Position numbers and translations under genes: made by a program. Under the pieces are notes generated by a model that ran no database searches, was not told where the DNA came from, and saw nothing but the letters and a program-made list of their open reading frames with translations. A stretch of 64,000 bases of DNA from Pseudomonas sp. CROZ-RG-20F-R04-15 (GTDB lineage: Bacteria; Pseudomonadota; Gammaproteobacteria; Pseudomonadales; Pseudomonadaceae): positions 1 to 64,000 of the forward strand of contig NZ_JAKNQL010000011.1 in assembly GCF_022662375.1 (NCBI RefSeq), read 5' to 3'. Shown one piece after another: positions 8,394-17,085 of the stretch (position 1 is its first letter; each line of letters opens with the position of its first letter).

Positions 8394-9752
8394 ATGAATG
8401 CCCCTTTCGATCAGCTGTTCACGTGGCTGAAAGATCACAAGATTACCGAAGTCGAATGTGTGGTCAGCGACCTGACCGGCATCGCCCGCGGCAAGATCGC
8501 ACCGACCAACAAGTTCCTGCATGAGCGCGGCATGCGCCTGCCGGAAAGTGTGCTGCTGCAAACGGTAACCGGGGATTTTGTCGACGACGACATCTACTAC
8601 GACCTGCTCGATCCTGCCGACATCGACATGGTCTGCAAGCCAGTGGCTGACGCGGTCTACGTGATTCCGTGGGCGATCGAACCGACCGCCATCGTCATCC
8701 ACGACACCTTCGACAAGTTCGGCAACCCGATCGAACTGTCGCCGCGCAACGTGCTGAAGAAAGTCTTGCAGCTCTACACCGACAAAGGCTGGAAGCCGAT
8801 TGTGGCGCCGGAAATGGAGTTTTACCTGACCCAACGCTGCGAAGACCCGGACTTGCCGCTCAAGGCACCGCTGGGCCGCTCGGGCCGTGCGGAAAGTGGC
8901 CGGCAGTCGTTCTCGATCGATGCCGCCAACGAATTCGATCCGCTGTTCGAAGACGTCTACGACTGGTGCGAACTGCAAGGTCTGGATCTCGACACCTTGA
9001 TTCACGAGGACGGCCCGGCGCAGATGGAAATCAACTTCCGTCACGGCGACGCGCTGGATCTGGCTGACCAGATCACCGTGTTCAAACGCACCATGCGTGA
9101 GGCTGCGCTCAAGCACAACGTCGCCGCGACGTTCATGGCCAAGCCGATCGGCGATGAGCCGGGCAGTGCCATGCACATTCACCAGAGTGTGGTCGACATC
9201 GCCACCGGCAAACCAATCTTCGCCAATGAAGATGGGCAGATGAGCGAACTGTTCCTGCACTACATCGGCGGTTTGCAGAAGTACATCCCGAAAGTGCTGC
9301 CGATGTTTGCGCCCAACGTCAACTCGTTCCGCCGCTTCCTGCCGGACACCTCGGCGCCGGTCAACGTCGAATGGGGCGAAGAAAACCGCACCGTCGGCCT
9401 GCGCGTGCCGACTTCCAGCCCAGAGGCCATGCGCGTGGAAAACCGCTTGCCGGGCGCAGATGCCAACCCGTATCTGGCGATTGCTGCGAGCCTGCTCTGC
9501 GGGTACATCGGCATGGTCGAAGGCATCGAGCCGAGCGCTGCCGTACAGGGCCGTGCGTACGAGCGTCGCAACCTGCGCCTGCCGATCACCATCGAAGAAG
9601 CGCTGACACAAATGGAAGAGTGCGAGACCGTTGCGCAGTACCTGGGCGACAAATTCGTCCGGGGCTATGTCGCGGTGAAGCGTGCCGAGCATGAAAATTT
9701 CAAGCGCGTGATCAGCTCGTGGGAGCGTGAGTTCCTGATGCTCAGCGTCTAA
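8394..9752 (+). CDS. pauA: Gamma-glutamylpolyamine synthetase (glutamine synthetase family)
   Basis: This 452-residue enzyme of the GlnA-like PuuA/PauA group joins glutamate to a polyamine amine group using ATP, the first step of gamma-glutamylated polyamine breakdown. Seen in sequence: a beta-grasp N-domain with SDLTGIARGKI, the metal-binding EMEFYL, the ATP-loop region MHIHQSV, and NRTVGLRVP and ENRLPGADANPYLA of the catalytic domain. There is no adenylylation-site loop like that of biosynthetic GlnA. The start MNAPFDQL has the Shine-Dalgarno ACGAGG; the frame is open 108 bases further upstream. A binding protein and a FAD oxidase follow, supporting a polyamine role over ammonia assimilation. 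Several paralogues exist in pseudomonads, so the exact substrate is open. Confidence 0.9.
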   Translation: MNAPFDQLFTWLKDHKITEVECVVSDLTGIARGKIAPTNKFLHERGMRLPESVLLQTVTGDFVDDDIYYDLLDPADIDMVCKPVADAVYVIPWAIEPTAIVIHDTFDKFGNPIELSPRNVLKKVLQLYTDKGWKPIVAPEMEFYLTQRCEDPDLPLKAPLGRSGRAESGRQSFSIDAANEFDPLFEDVYDWCELQGLDLDTLIHEDGPAQMEINFRHGDALDLADQITVFKRTMREAALKHNVAATFMAKPIGDEPGSAMHIHQSVVDIATGKPIFANEDGQMSELFLHYIGGLQKYIPKVLPMFAPNVNSFRRFLPDTSAPVNVEWGEENRTVGLRVPTSSPEAMRVENRLPGADANPYLAIAASLLCGYIGMVEGIEPSAAVQGRAYERRNLRLPITIEEALTQMEECETVAQYLGDKFVRGYVAVKRAEHENFKRVISSWEREFLMLSV

Positions 9753-9778
9753 CCCAACCCAAAAGATCCCCCTGTGTC

Positions 9779-9889
9779 GATCGTTCCCACGCTCTGCGTG
9801 GGAATGCAGCCCGGGACGCTCCGCGTCCTATCCAAAGCCGAACGCGGAGCGTCCGTTGAGGCATTCCCACGCAGAGCGTGGGAACGATC
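9779..9889. repeat. MITE-like inverted repeat, copy 1
   Basis: This 111-bp element has ends that are near-perfect inverted repeats (GATCGTTCCCACGCTCTGCG at the left), with nested GACGCTCCGCGTC-type arms. It would fold into a long hairpin. It lies between pauA and the binding-protein gene. A second copy is at 12315-12416. It holds no ORF. Confidence 0.85.
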
Positions 9890-9910
9890 ATTATAAGAAG
9901 AGGTGTCGAA

Positions 9911-10999
9911 ATGCGTCTGTTGAAATCCGTACTCCCGGTCGCCCTGAGCGTGCTGTTCAGCGCTGTAGCCCAAGCCCAACCCCAGGTCAGCGTCTACAAC
10001 TGGACCGACTACATCGGCGAAACCACCCTCGCCGACTTCCAGAGCAAAACCGGGATCAAGGTGATCTACGATGTTTTCGACTCCAACGAAACCCTCGAAG
10101 GCAAACTCCTCGCCGGCCGCACCGGCTATGACGTGGTCGTGCCGTCCAACCACTTTCTTGCTCGTCAGGTGAAGGCCGGCGCGTTCCTCAAACTCGATCG
10201 CTCGCAGTTGCCGAACTTCAAGAACCTCGATCCGAAGCTGCTCGAACTGCTGGAAAAGAACGACCCGGGTAACGAACACTCGGTGCCGTACCTGTGGGGC
10301 ACCAACGGCATCGGCTACAACGTCGACAAGGTCAAACAAGTGCTGGGCATCGACCACATCGATTCCTGGGCCGTGCTGTTTGAACCCGAGAACCTGAAGA
10401 AACTCACCCAGTGCGGCGTGTCGATGATGGACTCCGCCGACGAAGTCTTCCCTGCCGTGCTTAATTACATGGGCATGGACCCGCGCAGCGAGAACCCGGA
10501 AGACTACAAAAAAGCCGAAGCCAAACTGCTGAGCATCCGTCCATACATCACCTATTTCCACTCTTCGAAATACGTGTCGGACCTGGCCAACGGCGATATC
10601 TGCGTAGCCTTCGGTTATTCCGGCGACGTGTTCCAGGCCGCCAACCGCGCCAAGGAAGCCAAGAACGGCGTGAACATCGCCTACGCGATTCCAAAGGAAG
10701 GCGCCAACCTCTGGTTCGATCTGTTGGCGATCCCGGCCGACGCCAGCAACACCAAAGAAGCCCACGCCTTCATCAATTACCTGCTCGATCCACAAGTGAT
10801 CGCCAAGGTCAGCGCTTCGGTCGGTTACGCCAACCCGAACCCGGCCGCCAAGCAGTTCATGGATCCGGAACTGGTCAACAACCCAGAGGTTTATCCACCT
10901 CAAGCCGTGCTCGACAAACTCTACATTTCTACCACCCCGCCCCAGGCGATCATGCGTCTGATGACCCGCTCCTGGAGCAAAGTGAAGTCGAACAAATGA
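9911..10999 (+). CDS. Periplasmic polyamine-binding protein (PotF/SpuD family)
   Basis: This 362-residue substrate-binding protein of ABC polyamine uptake starts with a signal peptide (MRLLKSVLPVALSVLFSAVA, cleavage after AQA). The mature start VSVYNWTDYIGE is the hallmark of PotD/PotF/SpuD proteins. Further landmarks are YDVVVPSNHFLARQV and LWGTNGIGYNV. Start chosen at the ATG after GAAGAGG. It overlaps the following oxidase gene by 4 bp. No permease or ATPase genes of this transporter are in the window, so it either serves a transporter elsewhere or acts as a sensor. Confidence 0.9.
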   Translation: MRLLKSVLPVALSVLFSAVAQAQPQVSVYNWTDYIGETTLADFQSKTGIKVIYDVFDSNETLEGKLLAGRTGYDVVVPSNHFLARQVKAGAFLKLDRSQLPNFKNLDPKLLELLEKNDPGNEHSVPYLWGTNGIGYNVDKVKQVLGIDHIDSWAVLFEPENLKKLTQCGVSMMDSADEVFPAVLNYMGMDPRSENPEDYKKAEAKLLSIRPYITYFHSSKYVSDLANGDICVAFGYSGDVFQAANRAKEAKNGVNIAYAIPKEGANLWFDLLAIPADASNTKEAHAFINYLLDPQVIAKVSASVGYANPNPAAKQFMDPELVNNPEVYPPQAVLDKLYISTTPPQAIMRLMTRSWSKVKSNK

Positions 11000-12297
11000 A
11001 TCAGTACACCCAAGAACACGCTCGCTCCTACTACGCAGCTTCGGCGCGGGCGACCACACCTTATCCGGTATTGGACGCTGACCTGACCGCCGATGTCTGC
11101 GTGATCGGCGGCGGGTTCACCGGGGTCAACACCGCCATCGAGCTGGCTCAGCGCGGATTGTCGGTGGTGTTGATCGAAGCCCGGCGTATCGGCTGGGGCG
11201 CCAGCGGGCGCAACGGCGGTCAGTTGATTCGCGGGATTGGTCATGAAGTTGAAGGCTTCGCCAAATATGTCGGCCAGGAAGGCGTGCGTTATTTGCAGCG
11301 CGCCGGCATCGATTCGGTGGAACTGGTGCGTCAGCGCATCGGCGACAACGGCATCGAATGTGATCTGCGCTGGGGCTTCTGCGATCTGGCCAATACCCCG
11401 GCGCAGTTCGCTGCCTTCAAGGATGAGCTGGTCGACCTCGCCGAACTCGGTTACGCCCACGAAACCCGTCTGATCGGCGCGGAGCAGATCCGCCAGCAAG
11501 TGGTGAATTCCGACATCTATGCCGGCGGACTGGTCGACATGGGTTCCGGGCACCTGCACCCGCTGGATCTGGTGCAGGGCGAGGCGCGATTGGCAGCGTC
11601 GCTCGGCGTGAAGATTTTCGAGCAGAGCGAAGTGCTGGAAATCATCCACGGTCCGACCGTGCAAGTGCGTTGCGCCAAGGGCTCAGTGCGTGCCGGCAGT
11701 CTGGTGCTCGGCTGCAATGCGCATCTGGACGAACTGGAACAACAACTCAGTGGCAAAGTCCTGCCCGCCGGCAGCTACATCATCGCCACCGAACCGTTGT
11801 CCGAGGAACGTGCCGCGCAACTGATTCCGCACAATCTCGCGGTGTGCGATCAGAAAGTCGGCCTCGATTACTACCGACTCTCGGCGGATCGACGCCTGCT
11901 GTTCGGCGGTGCCTGCCACTATTCCGGACGCGATCCGGCGGACATCGCCGCCTATATGCGACCGAAGATGCTCAAAGTCTTCCCGCAGCTGGCGGACGTG
12001 CGCATCGATTACCAGTGGGGCGGCAAGATCGGCATCACCGCCAACCGCTTCCCCCAAGTCGGTCGCCTCAAGCAACAGCCGAACGTGTTCTACGCGCAGG
12101 GTTATTCCGGCCATGGCCTGAACGTTACGCACTGGTGCGCAAAACTGCTCGGCGAGGCGATTCACGCCGGTCACAGTCAGGGCATGGACGTGTTCAGCGG
12201 CGTGCCGCACATGACCTTCCCCGGCGGCCCGGCCTTGCGCTCGCCGCTGCTGGCACTGGGCATGTTCTGGTATCGCTTGCGGGAAATGCTCGGCTGA
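10996..12297 (+). CDS. pauB: FAD-dependent oxidoreductase, probable gamma-glutamylpolyamine oxidase
   Basis: This 433-residue DAO-family flavoenzyme has a Rossmann FAD-binding start at about residue 34 (DVCVIGGGFTGVNTAIELA), then WGASGRNGGQLI and a C-terminal GYSGHGLNVTHWCAKLL. PuuB/PauB enzymes oxidise the gamma-glutamylated polyamine made by PauA to an aldehyde. Operon position (ATGA overlap with the binding-protein gene, pauA upstream) supports this. Other amine or amino-acid oxidations are possible for the family. Confidence 0.88.
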   Translation: MNQYTQEHARSYYAASARATTPYPVLDADLTADVCVIGGGFTGVNTAIELAQRGLSVVLIEARRIGWGASGRNGGQLIRGIGHEVEGFAKYVGQEGVRYLQRAGIDSVELVRQRIGDNGIECDLRWGFCDLANTPAQFAAFKDELVDLAELGYAHETRLIGAEQIRQQVVNSDIYAGGLVDMGSGHLHPLDLVQGEARLAASLGVKIFEQSEVLEIIHGPTVQVRCAKGSVRAGSLVLGCNAHLDELEQQLSGKVLPAGSYIIATEPLSEERAAQLIPHNLAVCDQKVGLDYYRLSADRRLLFGGACHYSGRDPADIAAYMRPKMLKVFPQLADVRIDYQWGGKIGITANRFPQVGRLKQQPNVFYAQGYSGHGLNVTHWCAKLLGEAIHAGHSQGMDVFSGVPHMTFPGGPALRSPLLALGMFWYRLREMLG

Positions 12298-12314
12298 CAG
12301 CACTGTCGCGATCT

Positions 12315-12416
12315 GATCATTCCAACGCTCTGCGTGGGAACGCAGCCCGTGACGCTCCGCGTCACTGGACGCAGAGCGTCCCTTGAGGCATTCCCACGCA
12401 GAGCGTGGGAACGATC
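12315..12416. repeat. MITE-like inverted repeat, copy 2
   Basis: This 102-bp element is closely similar to 9779-9889 (same outer arms and inner GACGCTCCGCGTCAC/GACGCAGAGCGTC arms). It lies 18 bp after pauB. The two copies bracket the binding-protein and oxidase genes. No ORF. Confidence 0.85.
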
Positions 12417-12530
12417 ATCCTGCCAACAATGCGCGCTATACACATTTGCTCTATCGCCAAGCACTTCTATATTGATGAGGTGCTTTTGCGTTCCTGACGC
12501 TCAGTGCCCAATCAATCGAGGAGGACATGG

Positions 12531-14186
12531 ATGAAGTCGTCAGCCACCGACGAGCCGCGAGCACCAGGCCAAGCCCCCGTGAAAACCCGCCGTTTCGGCA
12601 TCTCGCTCGTCTGGATCGTACCGATCGTTGCCGTGCTGGTGGGCATCTCGCTGGTGGTGCATAACATCCTGCAGGAAGGCCCGACCATCACCGTCACCTT
12701 CAAGACCGGGGACGGTCTGACTGCCAACAAGACCGAAGTCAAATACCGCAATGTGGTGATCGGCCATGTCTCGGATGTGGAACTGGCCAGCGATCACAAA
12801 AGCGTCAACGCCACGATCAAACTGGCCAAGCAGGCCGAAGAGTTTACCCGCGAAGACTCGCAGTTCTGGGTCGTGCGCCCACGGATTGGTGCGGGTGGCG
12901 TCTCGGGTATCGACACCCTGCTTTCCGGCGATTACATCGGCGCCGACATTGGCGAGGCCAATAACCGCGCGAAGAACTTCAAGGGTCTGGAAAACCCGCC
13001 ACCGATCACCTATGGCGAACCCGGCAAGACATTCTCGTTGCACACCGCCGACCTGGGCTCGCTGGACATCGGTTCACCGGTCTACTTCCGCAAGATCCCC
13101 GTGGGCCAAGTGGTCTCCTACGCGCTGGATCCTGATGGCAAAGGCGTGAACATCGAAGTGTTCATCCATTCACCCAACGACGCCTACGTCACCGAAAACA
13201 CCCGTTTCTGGAACGCCAGTGGCGTGGATGTCAGCGTCGGCGCCAACGGTTTTGCGGTGAAAACCGAATCACTGTCGACCCTGCTGGTTGGCGGCATCGC
13301 CTTCCGGGCACCGGATTACAGCCCCAACGATAGTGTCGCTGCAGAAAACAAAGACTTCGAGCTCTTCGCCGATCAGACCGCCGCCCTCGCCCCGCCCAAC
13401 GGCAAGGCGCAATACCTGAGCCTGCGTTTCGATCAGGCCTTGCGTGGGCTCAAAGTCGATGCGCCGGTCGAGTTCCTCGGTGTCGAGATCGGTCGCGTGG
13501 TGGCGGTCAATCTGGACTTCGACGAAGTCAAACGTACGTTCCCGGTCAACGTCGGCATCGTCATTTATCCGCAGCGTCTGGGCCGGGCGCATCAGAAAAT
13601 GCTCAAGGCATTCAATGGCGACGAAAACGACGAAGCCACCGGCGCGCGCCTGCTCGGCACCTTCATCGAAAACGGATTGCGCGCCCAGGCACGCAACGGC
13701 AACCTGCTCACCGGCCAGTTGTACATCGCTCTGGATTTCTACCCGAAAGCGCCGAAAGTCGCGTTTGACGCCACCGCCCGACCGATCAGCATCCCGACCA
13801 TCCCGGGCAGCCTCGAACAGTTGCAGGAAAAACTCGAAGCGATGGTCAACAAGATCAACGCACTGCCAATTGAACGCATCGCCGGCAACCTCGACAGCAA
13901 TCTGGTCGAACTGCGCAAAGGCCTGGCCCAGTTCAACGCCAAGACCTTGCCGGGCGTGCAGAGCACTCTCGCTGATGTCAGCAAGACCTTGCAGTCTGCC
14001 AGCTCGACCCTGGCCGAGGACTCACCGCAGCGCGAGAAACTCACCGAGACTCTCGACGAACTCGGGCGTATGTCGCGCTCCCTGCGTGAGCTCTCCGACT
14101 ATCTCGGTCGTCACCCGGAATCGCTGATTCGTGGCCGTCCCGACAACGCCGCACCGCTGGACCTGAAAGGACCGCCACGCAATTGA
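12531..14186 (+). CDS. pqiB: PqiB-type MCE protein (intermembrane lipid transport)
   Basis: This 551-residue inner-membrane-anchored periplasmic protein has a short cytoplasmic tail, one transmembrane helix (about 23-43, LVWIVPIVAVLVGISLVV) and three MCE/MlaD domains. These start near GDGLTANKTEVKYRNVVIG, LGSLDIGSPVYFRKIPVGQ and LRGLKVDAPVEFLGVEIG. A long C-terminal alpha-helical region follows, as in PqiB, which forms a needle-like tunnel to the outer membrane. The start follows AGGAGG by 6 nt. pqiC follows. No pqiA gene precedes it; instead there are 233 bp holding a MITE-like repeat. Confidence 0.92.
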   Translation: MKSSATDEPRAPGQAPVKTRRFGISLVWIVPIVAVLVGISLVVHNILQEGPTITVTFKTGDGLTANKTEVKYRNVVIGHVSDVELASDHKSVNATIKLAKQAEEFTREDSQFWVVRPRIGAGGVSGIDTLLSGDYIGADIGEANNRAKNFKGLENPPPITYGEPGKTFSLHTADLGSLDIGSPVYFRKIPVGQVVSYALDPDGKGVNIEVFIHSPNDAYVTENTRFWNASGVDVSVGANGFAVKTESLSTLLVGGIAFRAPDYSPNDSVAAENKDFELFADQTAALAPPNGKAQYLSLRFDQALRGLKVDAPVEFLGVEIGRVVAVNLDFDEVKRTFPVNVGIVIYPQRLGRAHQKMLKAFNGDENDEATGARLLGTFIENGLRAQARNGNLLTGQLYIALDFYPKAPKVAFDATARPISIPTIPGSLEQLQEKLEAMVNKINALPIERIAGNLDSNLVELRKGLAQFNAKTLPGVQSTLADVSKTLQSASSTLAEDSPQREKLTETLDELGRMSRSLRELSDYLGRHPESLIRGRPDNAAPLDLKGPPRN

Positions 14187-14203
14187 GCACAGGAGCTAAC
14201 TCA

Positions 14204-14755
14204 ATGGCTTTACCGCTGAAGATCACCGTGCTCGCTGCTTTCATGTTGCTGGGCGCTTGCCGCAGCGACCCGATCAGCTTTCATACGCTGACTCCGGTGC
14301 AACCGGGCAGCAGCCGCGCCGGGGCGCAAATCCCGATTGAAGGCATCAGCGTGCCGCCGCAAGTTGATCGCCCGCAAATCGTCATTCGCCAGGGCAATAG
14401 CGGTCTGGCGATTCTGGAGACTGAATGGTGGGGCGCGAGTCTTGCCGATGAATTGCGCAGTGCGCTGATCGATCAGTTGAACAACACCAGCGGGCGTGGC
14501 AATGTCTCGGTGCGCATCGAGGTGCAGCGCTTCGATTCGATTCCCGGCCAATACGCCTTGATCGATGCCAAATGGCGGTTGCGGCCATTGGGTGATACCG
14601 ACAGTGAACTGGTGACCTGTCGCTCAACCTTGCAAACACCTTCGGGGCCGAGCATCGACGAACTGGTCAGCGCCCAGCAGAACAACGTCAAACGCCTCGC
14701 TGCGTTGATCAGTCAGGCGGCAGGCAACCCGCGCGGCTGTCCGCCCTCTTCCTGA
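14204..14755 (+). CDS. pqiC: PqiC/YmbA-family lipoprotein
   Basis: This 183-residue DUF330/ABC-type auxiliary lipoprotein has a lipobox LLGAC with the lipidated Cys at about residue 19. In the Pqi system PqiC is an outer-membrane lipoprotein that docks the PqiB needle. The start is the ATG after CAGGAGCT. It begins 17 bp after pqiB. Its 3' end overlaps the convergent sensor-kinase gene by 43 bp. Confidence 0.9.
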   Translation: MALPLKITVLAAFMLLGACRSDPISFHTLTPVQPGSSRAGAQIPIEGISVPPQVDRPQIVIRQGNSGLAILETEWWGASLADELRSALIDQLNNTSGRGNVSVRIEVQRFDSIPGQYALIDAKWRLRPLGDTDSELVTCRSTLQTPSGPSIDELVSAQQNNVKRLAALISQAAGNPRGCPPSS

Positions 14756-16017
14756 CACAGCGTTACCGTGAAGCGACAGCCATTCGGTTCGCGGGTGGTG
14801 AGTTGCACGCGCCAGTGTTGCTGCGTGCAGATCCGCTGCACCAGCGAAAGCCCCAGGCCGAGCCCTTCCCCGCGCTGTTCATCACCGCGCACGAAGGGCT
14901 GAAACATCGCGTGGCGTTGCTCTTCGGGGATGCCGATGCCGCTGTCTTCGACCACAAAACTGTTTTCGTTGAGGGTCAGGCGTACGTAACCGTGGTCGGT
15001 GTAATGCCAGGCGTTGCGCAACAGATTGCCCATCACTGATTGCAGGAAGGTCAGATTGAAACGCGCTGCGCCGGCGAATTGAGGATCGTAGATAAACTCC
15101 AGACCTTTTTCGCGAATCAAACGTCCCCAAACTTCAGTCTGCGCATCGGCGATGTCCTTCAAGGTGCAAGTCGACTGCACACTGACTTCTTCAGGCTTGC
15201 GTGCAAGCATCAAAAAGGTTTCGACCAATTGGCGCATCTCGTGACTGGCCCGGGCAATCCGGCTGACTTGTGCCGTTGAACGGGCATCGAGTGACGGGTT
15301 GACCAGCAGCAGCTCACAGGAGGTCGCCAGCACCATCAGCGGCGTGCGCAATTCATGGCTGACGTCGCTGGTGAAGAGTTTTTCCCGACTCAAAGTGGCC
15401 CGCAGGCGGCCTAACGTCTGATCGAATGACAGCGCCAGTTCGCCGACTTCATCTGCGGCGTAATCGGGGTGCAATGGCGGCGCGACCTCAATGAGCTGAT
15501 CGCGATGGCGCACCTGTTGCGCCAGTCGAATCACCGGTGCCATGACCCTTCGTGCGAGCAATCGCCCAAGCACCAGCGCCAAAACGATGCTCAGGATAAA
15601 TCCGACAATCACCACAATAAACAGCAGGCGCTCACGCTGTTCGAGGCTTTCCTGGTCGCGCAACAGCACGTATTTGCGACCGCCGACGGCTTCGACCATC
15701 GCGTAGAAGTCATCGTTATGGAATCTGATTTCCTGAAACCCCATCGGCAGCGCCGCCAGTTGCTCGGTCAGCGCCAGCGGCCCCTTGCCACCCTCGAAGA
15801 AAAACAGTTCGCTTTTTTCCGGTGTGTGGCTCCACAGACTGATGTCGTCCATTGCCAGCAAACGACGCAGACCGCCGCTGAGGGTGGTGCTGGTCAACTT
15901 GCGCTCGACCACATGCACGGTGGCGACGATGCCCAATGCAAATACACCCGCGACGAAGGCGCTCATCAGGGCAAATACAATCACGATCCGTTTCGTCAGG
16001 CTTTGCTTGAGATCCAT
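14713..16017 (-). CDS. Sensor histidine kinase, ColS-like
   Basis: This 434-residue membrane kinase has TM1 at about 10-33, a short periplasmic sensor of about 95 residues, TM2 at about 131-151, a HAMP-like linker, a HisKA domain with His221 in VSHELRTP, and an HATPase with N-box LLRNAWHY, VEDSGIGIP and GEGLGLGLSL. The periplasmic part carries Glu38, Glu96, Glu126 and Glu129 (ESLEQRE, an ExxE motif), the pattern I associate with metal sensing in ColS. No response-regulator gene is beside it. It is divergent from an ais-arnT operon, so lipid A remodelling is a plausible output. The ColS assignment is by pattern, not alignment; a paralogue is equally possible. Confidence 0.85.
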   Translation of the reverse strand: MDLKQSLTKRIVIVFALMSAFVAGVFALGIVATVHVVERKLTSTTLSGGLRRLLAMDDISLWSHTPEKSELFFFEGGKGPLALTEQLAALPMGFQEIRFHNDDFYAMVEAVGGRKYVLLRDQESLEQRERLLFIVVIVGFILSIVLALVLGRLLARRVMAPVIRLAQQVRHRDQLIEVAPPLHPDYAADEVGELALSFDQTLGRLRATLSREKLFTSDVSHELRTPLMVLATSCELLLVNPSLDARSTAQVSRIARASHEMRQLVETFLMLARKPEEVSVQSTCTLKDIADAQTEVWGRLIREKGLEFIYDPQFAGAARFNLTFLQSVMGNLLRNAWHYTDHGYVRLTLNENSFVVEDSGIGIPEEQRHAMFQPFVRGDEQRGEGLGLGLSLVQRICTQQHWRVQLTTREPNGCRFTVTLCQEEGGQPRGLPAA

Positions 16018-16204
16018 GCGCTCGGGTGGCTCCTGTGTGGTTGTCCGGCGTCAAGGCAACGATAGACCAGGCCAGGCCGTTACTCGACAGGACAGAGCTT
16101 CACCGCAACGGTGAACGCCGGGTAAGGCCCTCGATGAATAAAAACAGTATTTGAGTTTATTTATCAAATAGCCGATTTAGTTGCACCGATCAACTTCTGG
16201 CATT

Positions 16205-16223
16205 TTTTTCACATGTTCTTCAC
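16205..16223 (+). promoter_or_regulatory. Candidate OmpR-family site: tandem TTTCAC/TTCAC repeats
   Basis: TTTTTCAC (16205-16212) and TTCTTCAC (16216-16223) form direct repeats 11 bp apart, the spacing used by PhoB/OmpR-family regulators. The 16-mer ending at 16223 fits most positions of the ColR box as I remember it. A related motif lies before arnB. The 330-bp gap 16018-16346 otherwise holds only AT-rich, promoter-like DNA. Confidence 0.45.
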
Positions 16224-16346
16224 TGCGCCCCAACGTGTGTAAACGTAGTGTTCAGCCTGCATTCAAGTAAACAGTCGTAAAGTTGCTCGCTGCCCAAGCC
16301 TTGCGTTGCACTGAATGAACTATCCGGCGTTTAAAGAGGCAACATT

Positions 16347-17021
16347 GTGGCGCAATTATTTCAATTGAAAAGTTTATTCCGCTACCGGCGTACGCCGCGC
16401 TTTCGGCTATGGATTGCACTGGTGTGTGTCGTGGTCGTGGCCATTCTGGTCAGTGGTTTTGTCTGGTGGCCACGCTCGCCGACCGACCTCGATCATGCCG
16501 GGCGCAGCACCACCGCTGAATGGATAAAAGCCTGGCGGGCCGGTGAAGTCGTTGCGCTGGTGCGGCACACCGAACGCTGCGACCGGTCGAGCAATACCTG
16601 CCTGGGCCCGGCGGATGGCATTACCGAAGTGGGCAGCAGCGCGGCGCAAGAGGTCGGCCAAGGCTTCGTCAGATTGGGGATGCAACAGGCTGCAGTGTTG
16701 AGCAGCCCGCTGACCCGTACGGCGCAAACCGCGCATTACATGTTCGGCCACGAGGCCCTCGCCGAAGACTGGCTGGCCACCTGCGGACCAACACTTCGCG
16801 ATGAAATCATCGCGCGCAAAGTGGCGCAGCAGAATCTTGTGCTGGTCACCCACAGCGGTTGCATCAGTGATTTTGAAAAACAGACCGGTTTTCCTCACGC
16901 GATTGCCGCGGAGTATGGAAGTACCTTACTTGTACGAATTGATAACCAGAAACAACTTACAGTGCTGGGCATTATCAATACGCCGTTCTGGCAGACATTA
17001 GACGTCACACATAACCAATGA
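16347..17021 (+). CDS. Histidine phosphatase family protein, Ais-like
   Basis: This 224-residue protein has an N-terminal membrane anchor (about 24-43) and a periplasmic phosphoglycerate-mutase-type domain. The catalytic RHT motif is in ALVRHTERC, and a second His is in LVTHSGC. Ais (PmrG) proteins of this type remove heptose phosphate from LPS core and are often linked to arn genes. Here an arnT gene follows by 64 bp. The start is GTG after AAGAGG. The substrate is inferred from context only. Confidence 0.82.
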   Translation: MAQLFQLKSLFRYRRTPRFRLWIALVCVVVVAILVSGFVWWPRSPTDLDHAGRSTTAEWIKAWRAGEVVALVRHTERCDRSSNTCLGPADGITEVGSSAAQEVGQGFVRLGMQQAAVLSSPLTRTAQTAHYMFGHEALAEDWLATCGPTLRDEIIARKVAQQNLVLVTHSGCISDFEKQTGFPHAIAAEYGSTLLVRIDNQKQLTVLGIINTPFWQTLDVTHNQ

Positions 17022-17085
17022 AAAAACCGCCACGGCTTCCAGTGTTTTAAGCCAGATACTTTTTTATTCGCCCCAAGGCTCAGTC

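Noticed and set aside
7332..9692. A 786-codon open frame on the minus strand covering the AraC gene and most of pauA.
   Set aside because: Only the last 299 codons show protein-family features. The rest is antisense to pauA and keeps open because of high GC; the start with a Shine-Dalgarno is at 8231.
16140..16200. A response-regulator gene hidden beside the ColS-like kinase.
   Set aside because: The 330-bp gap is AT-rich, has stops in all frames and no receiver-domain pattern.
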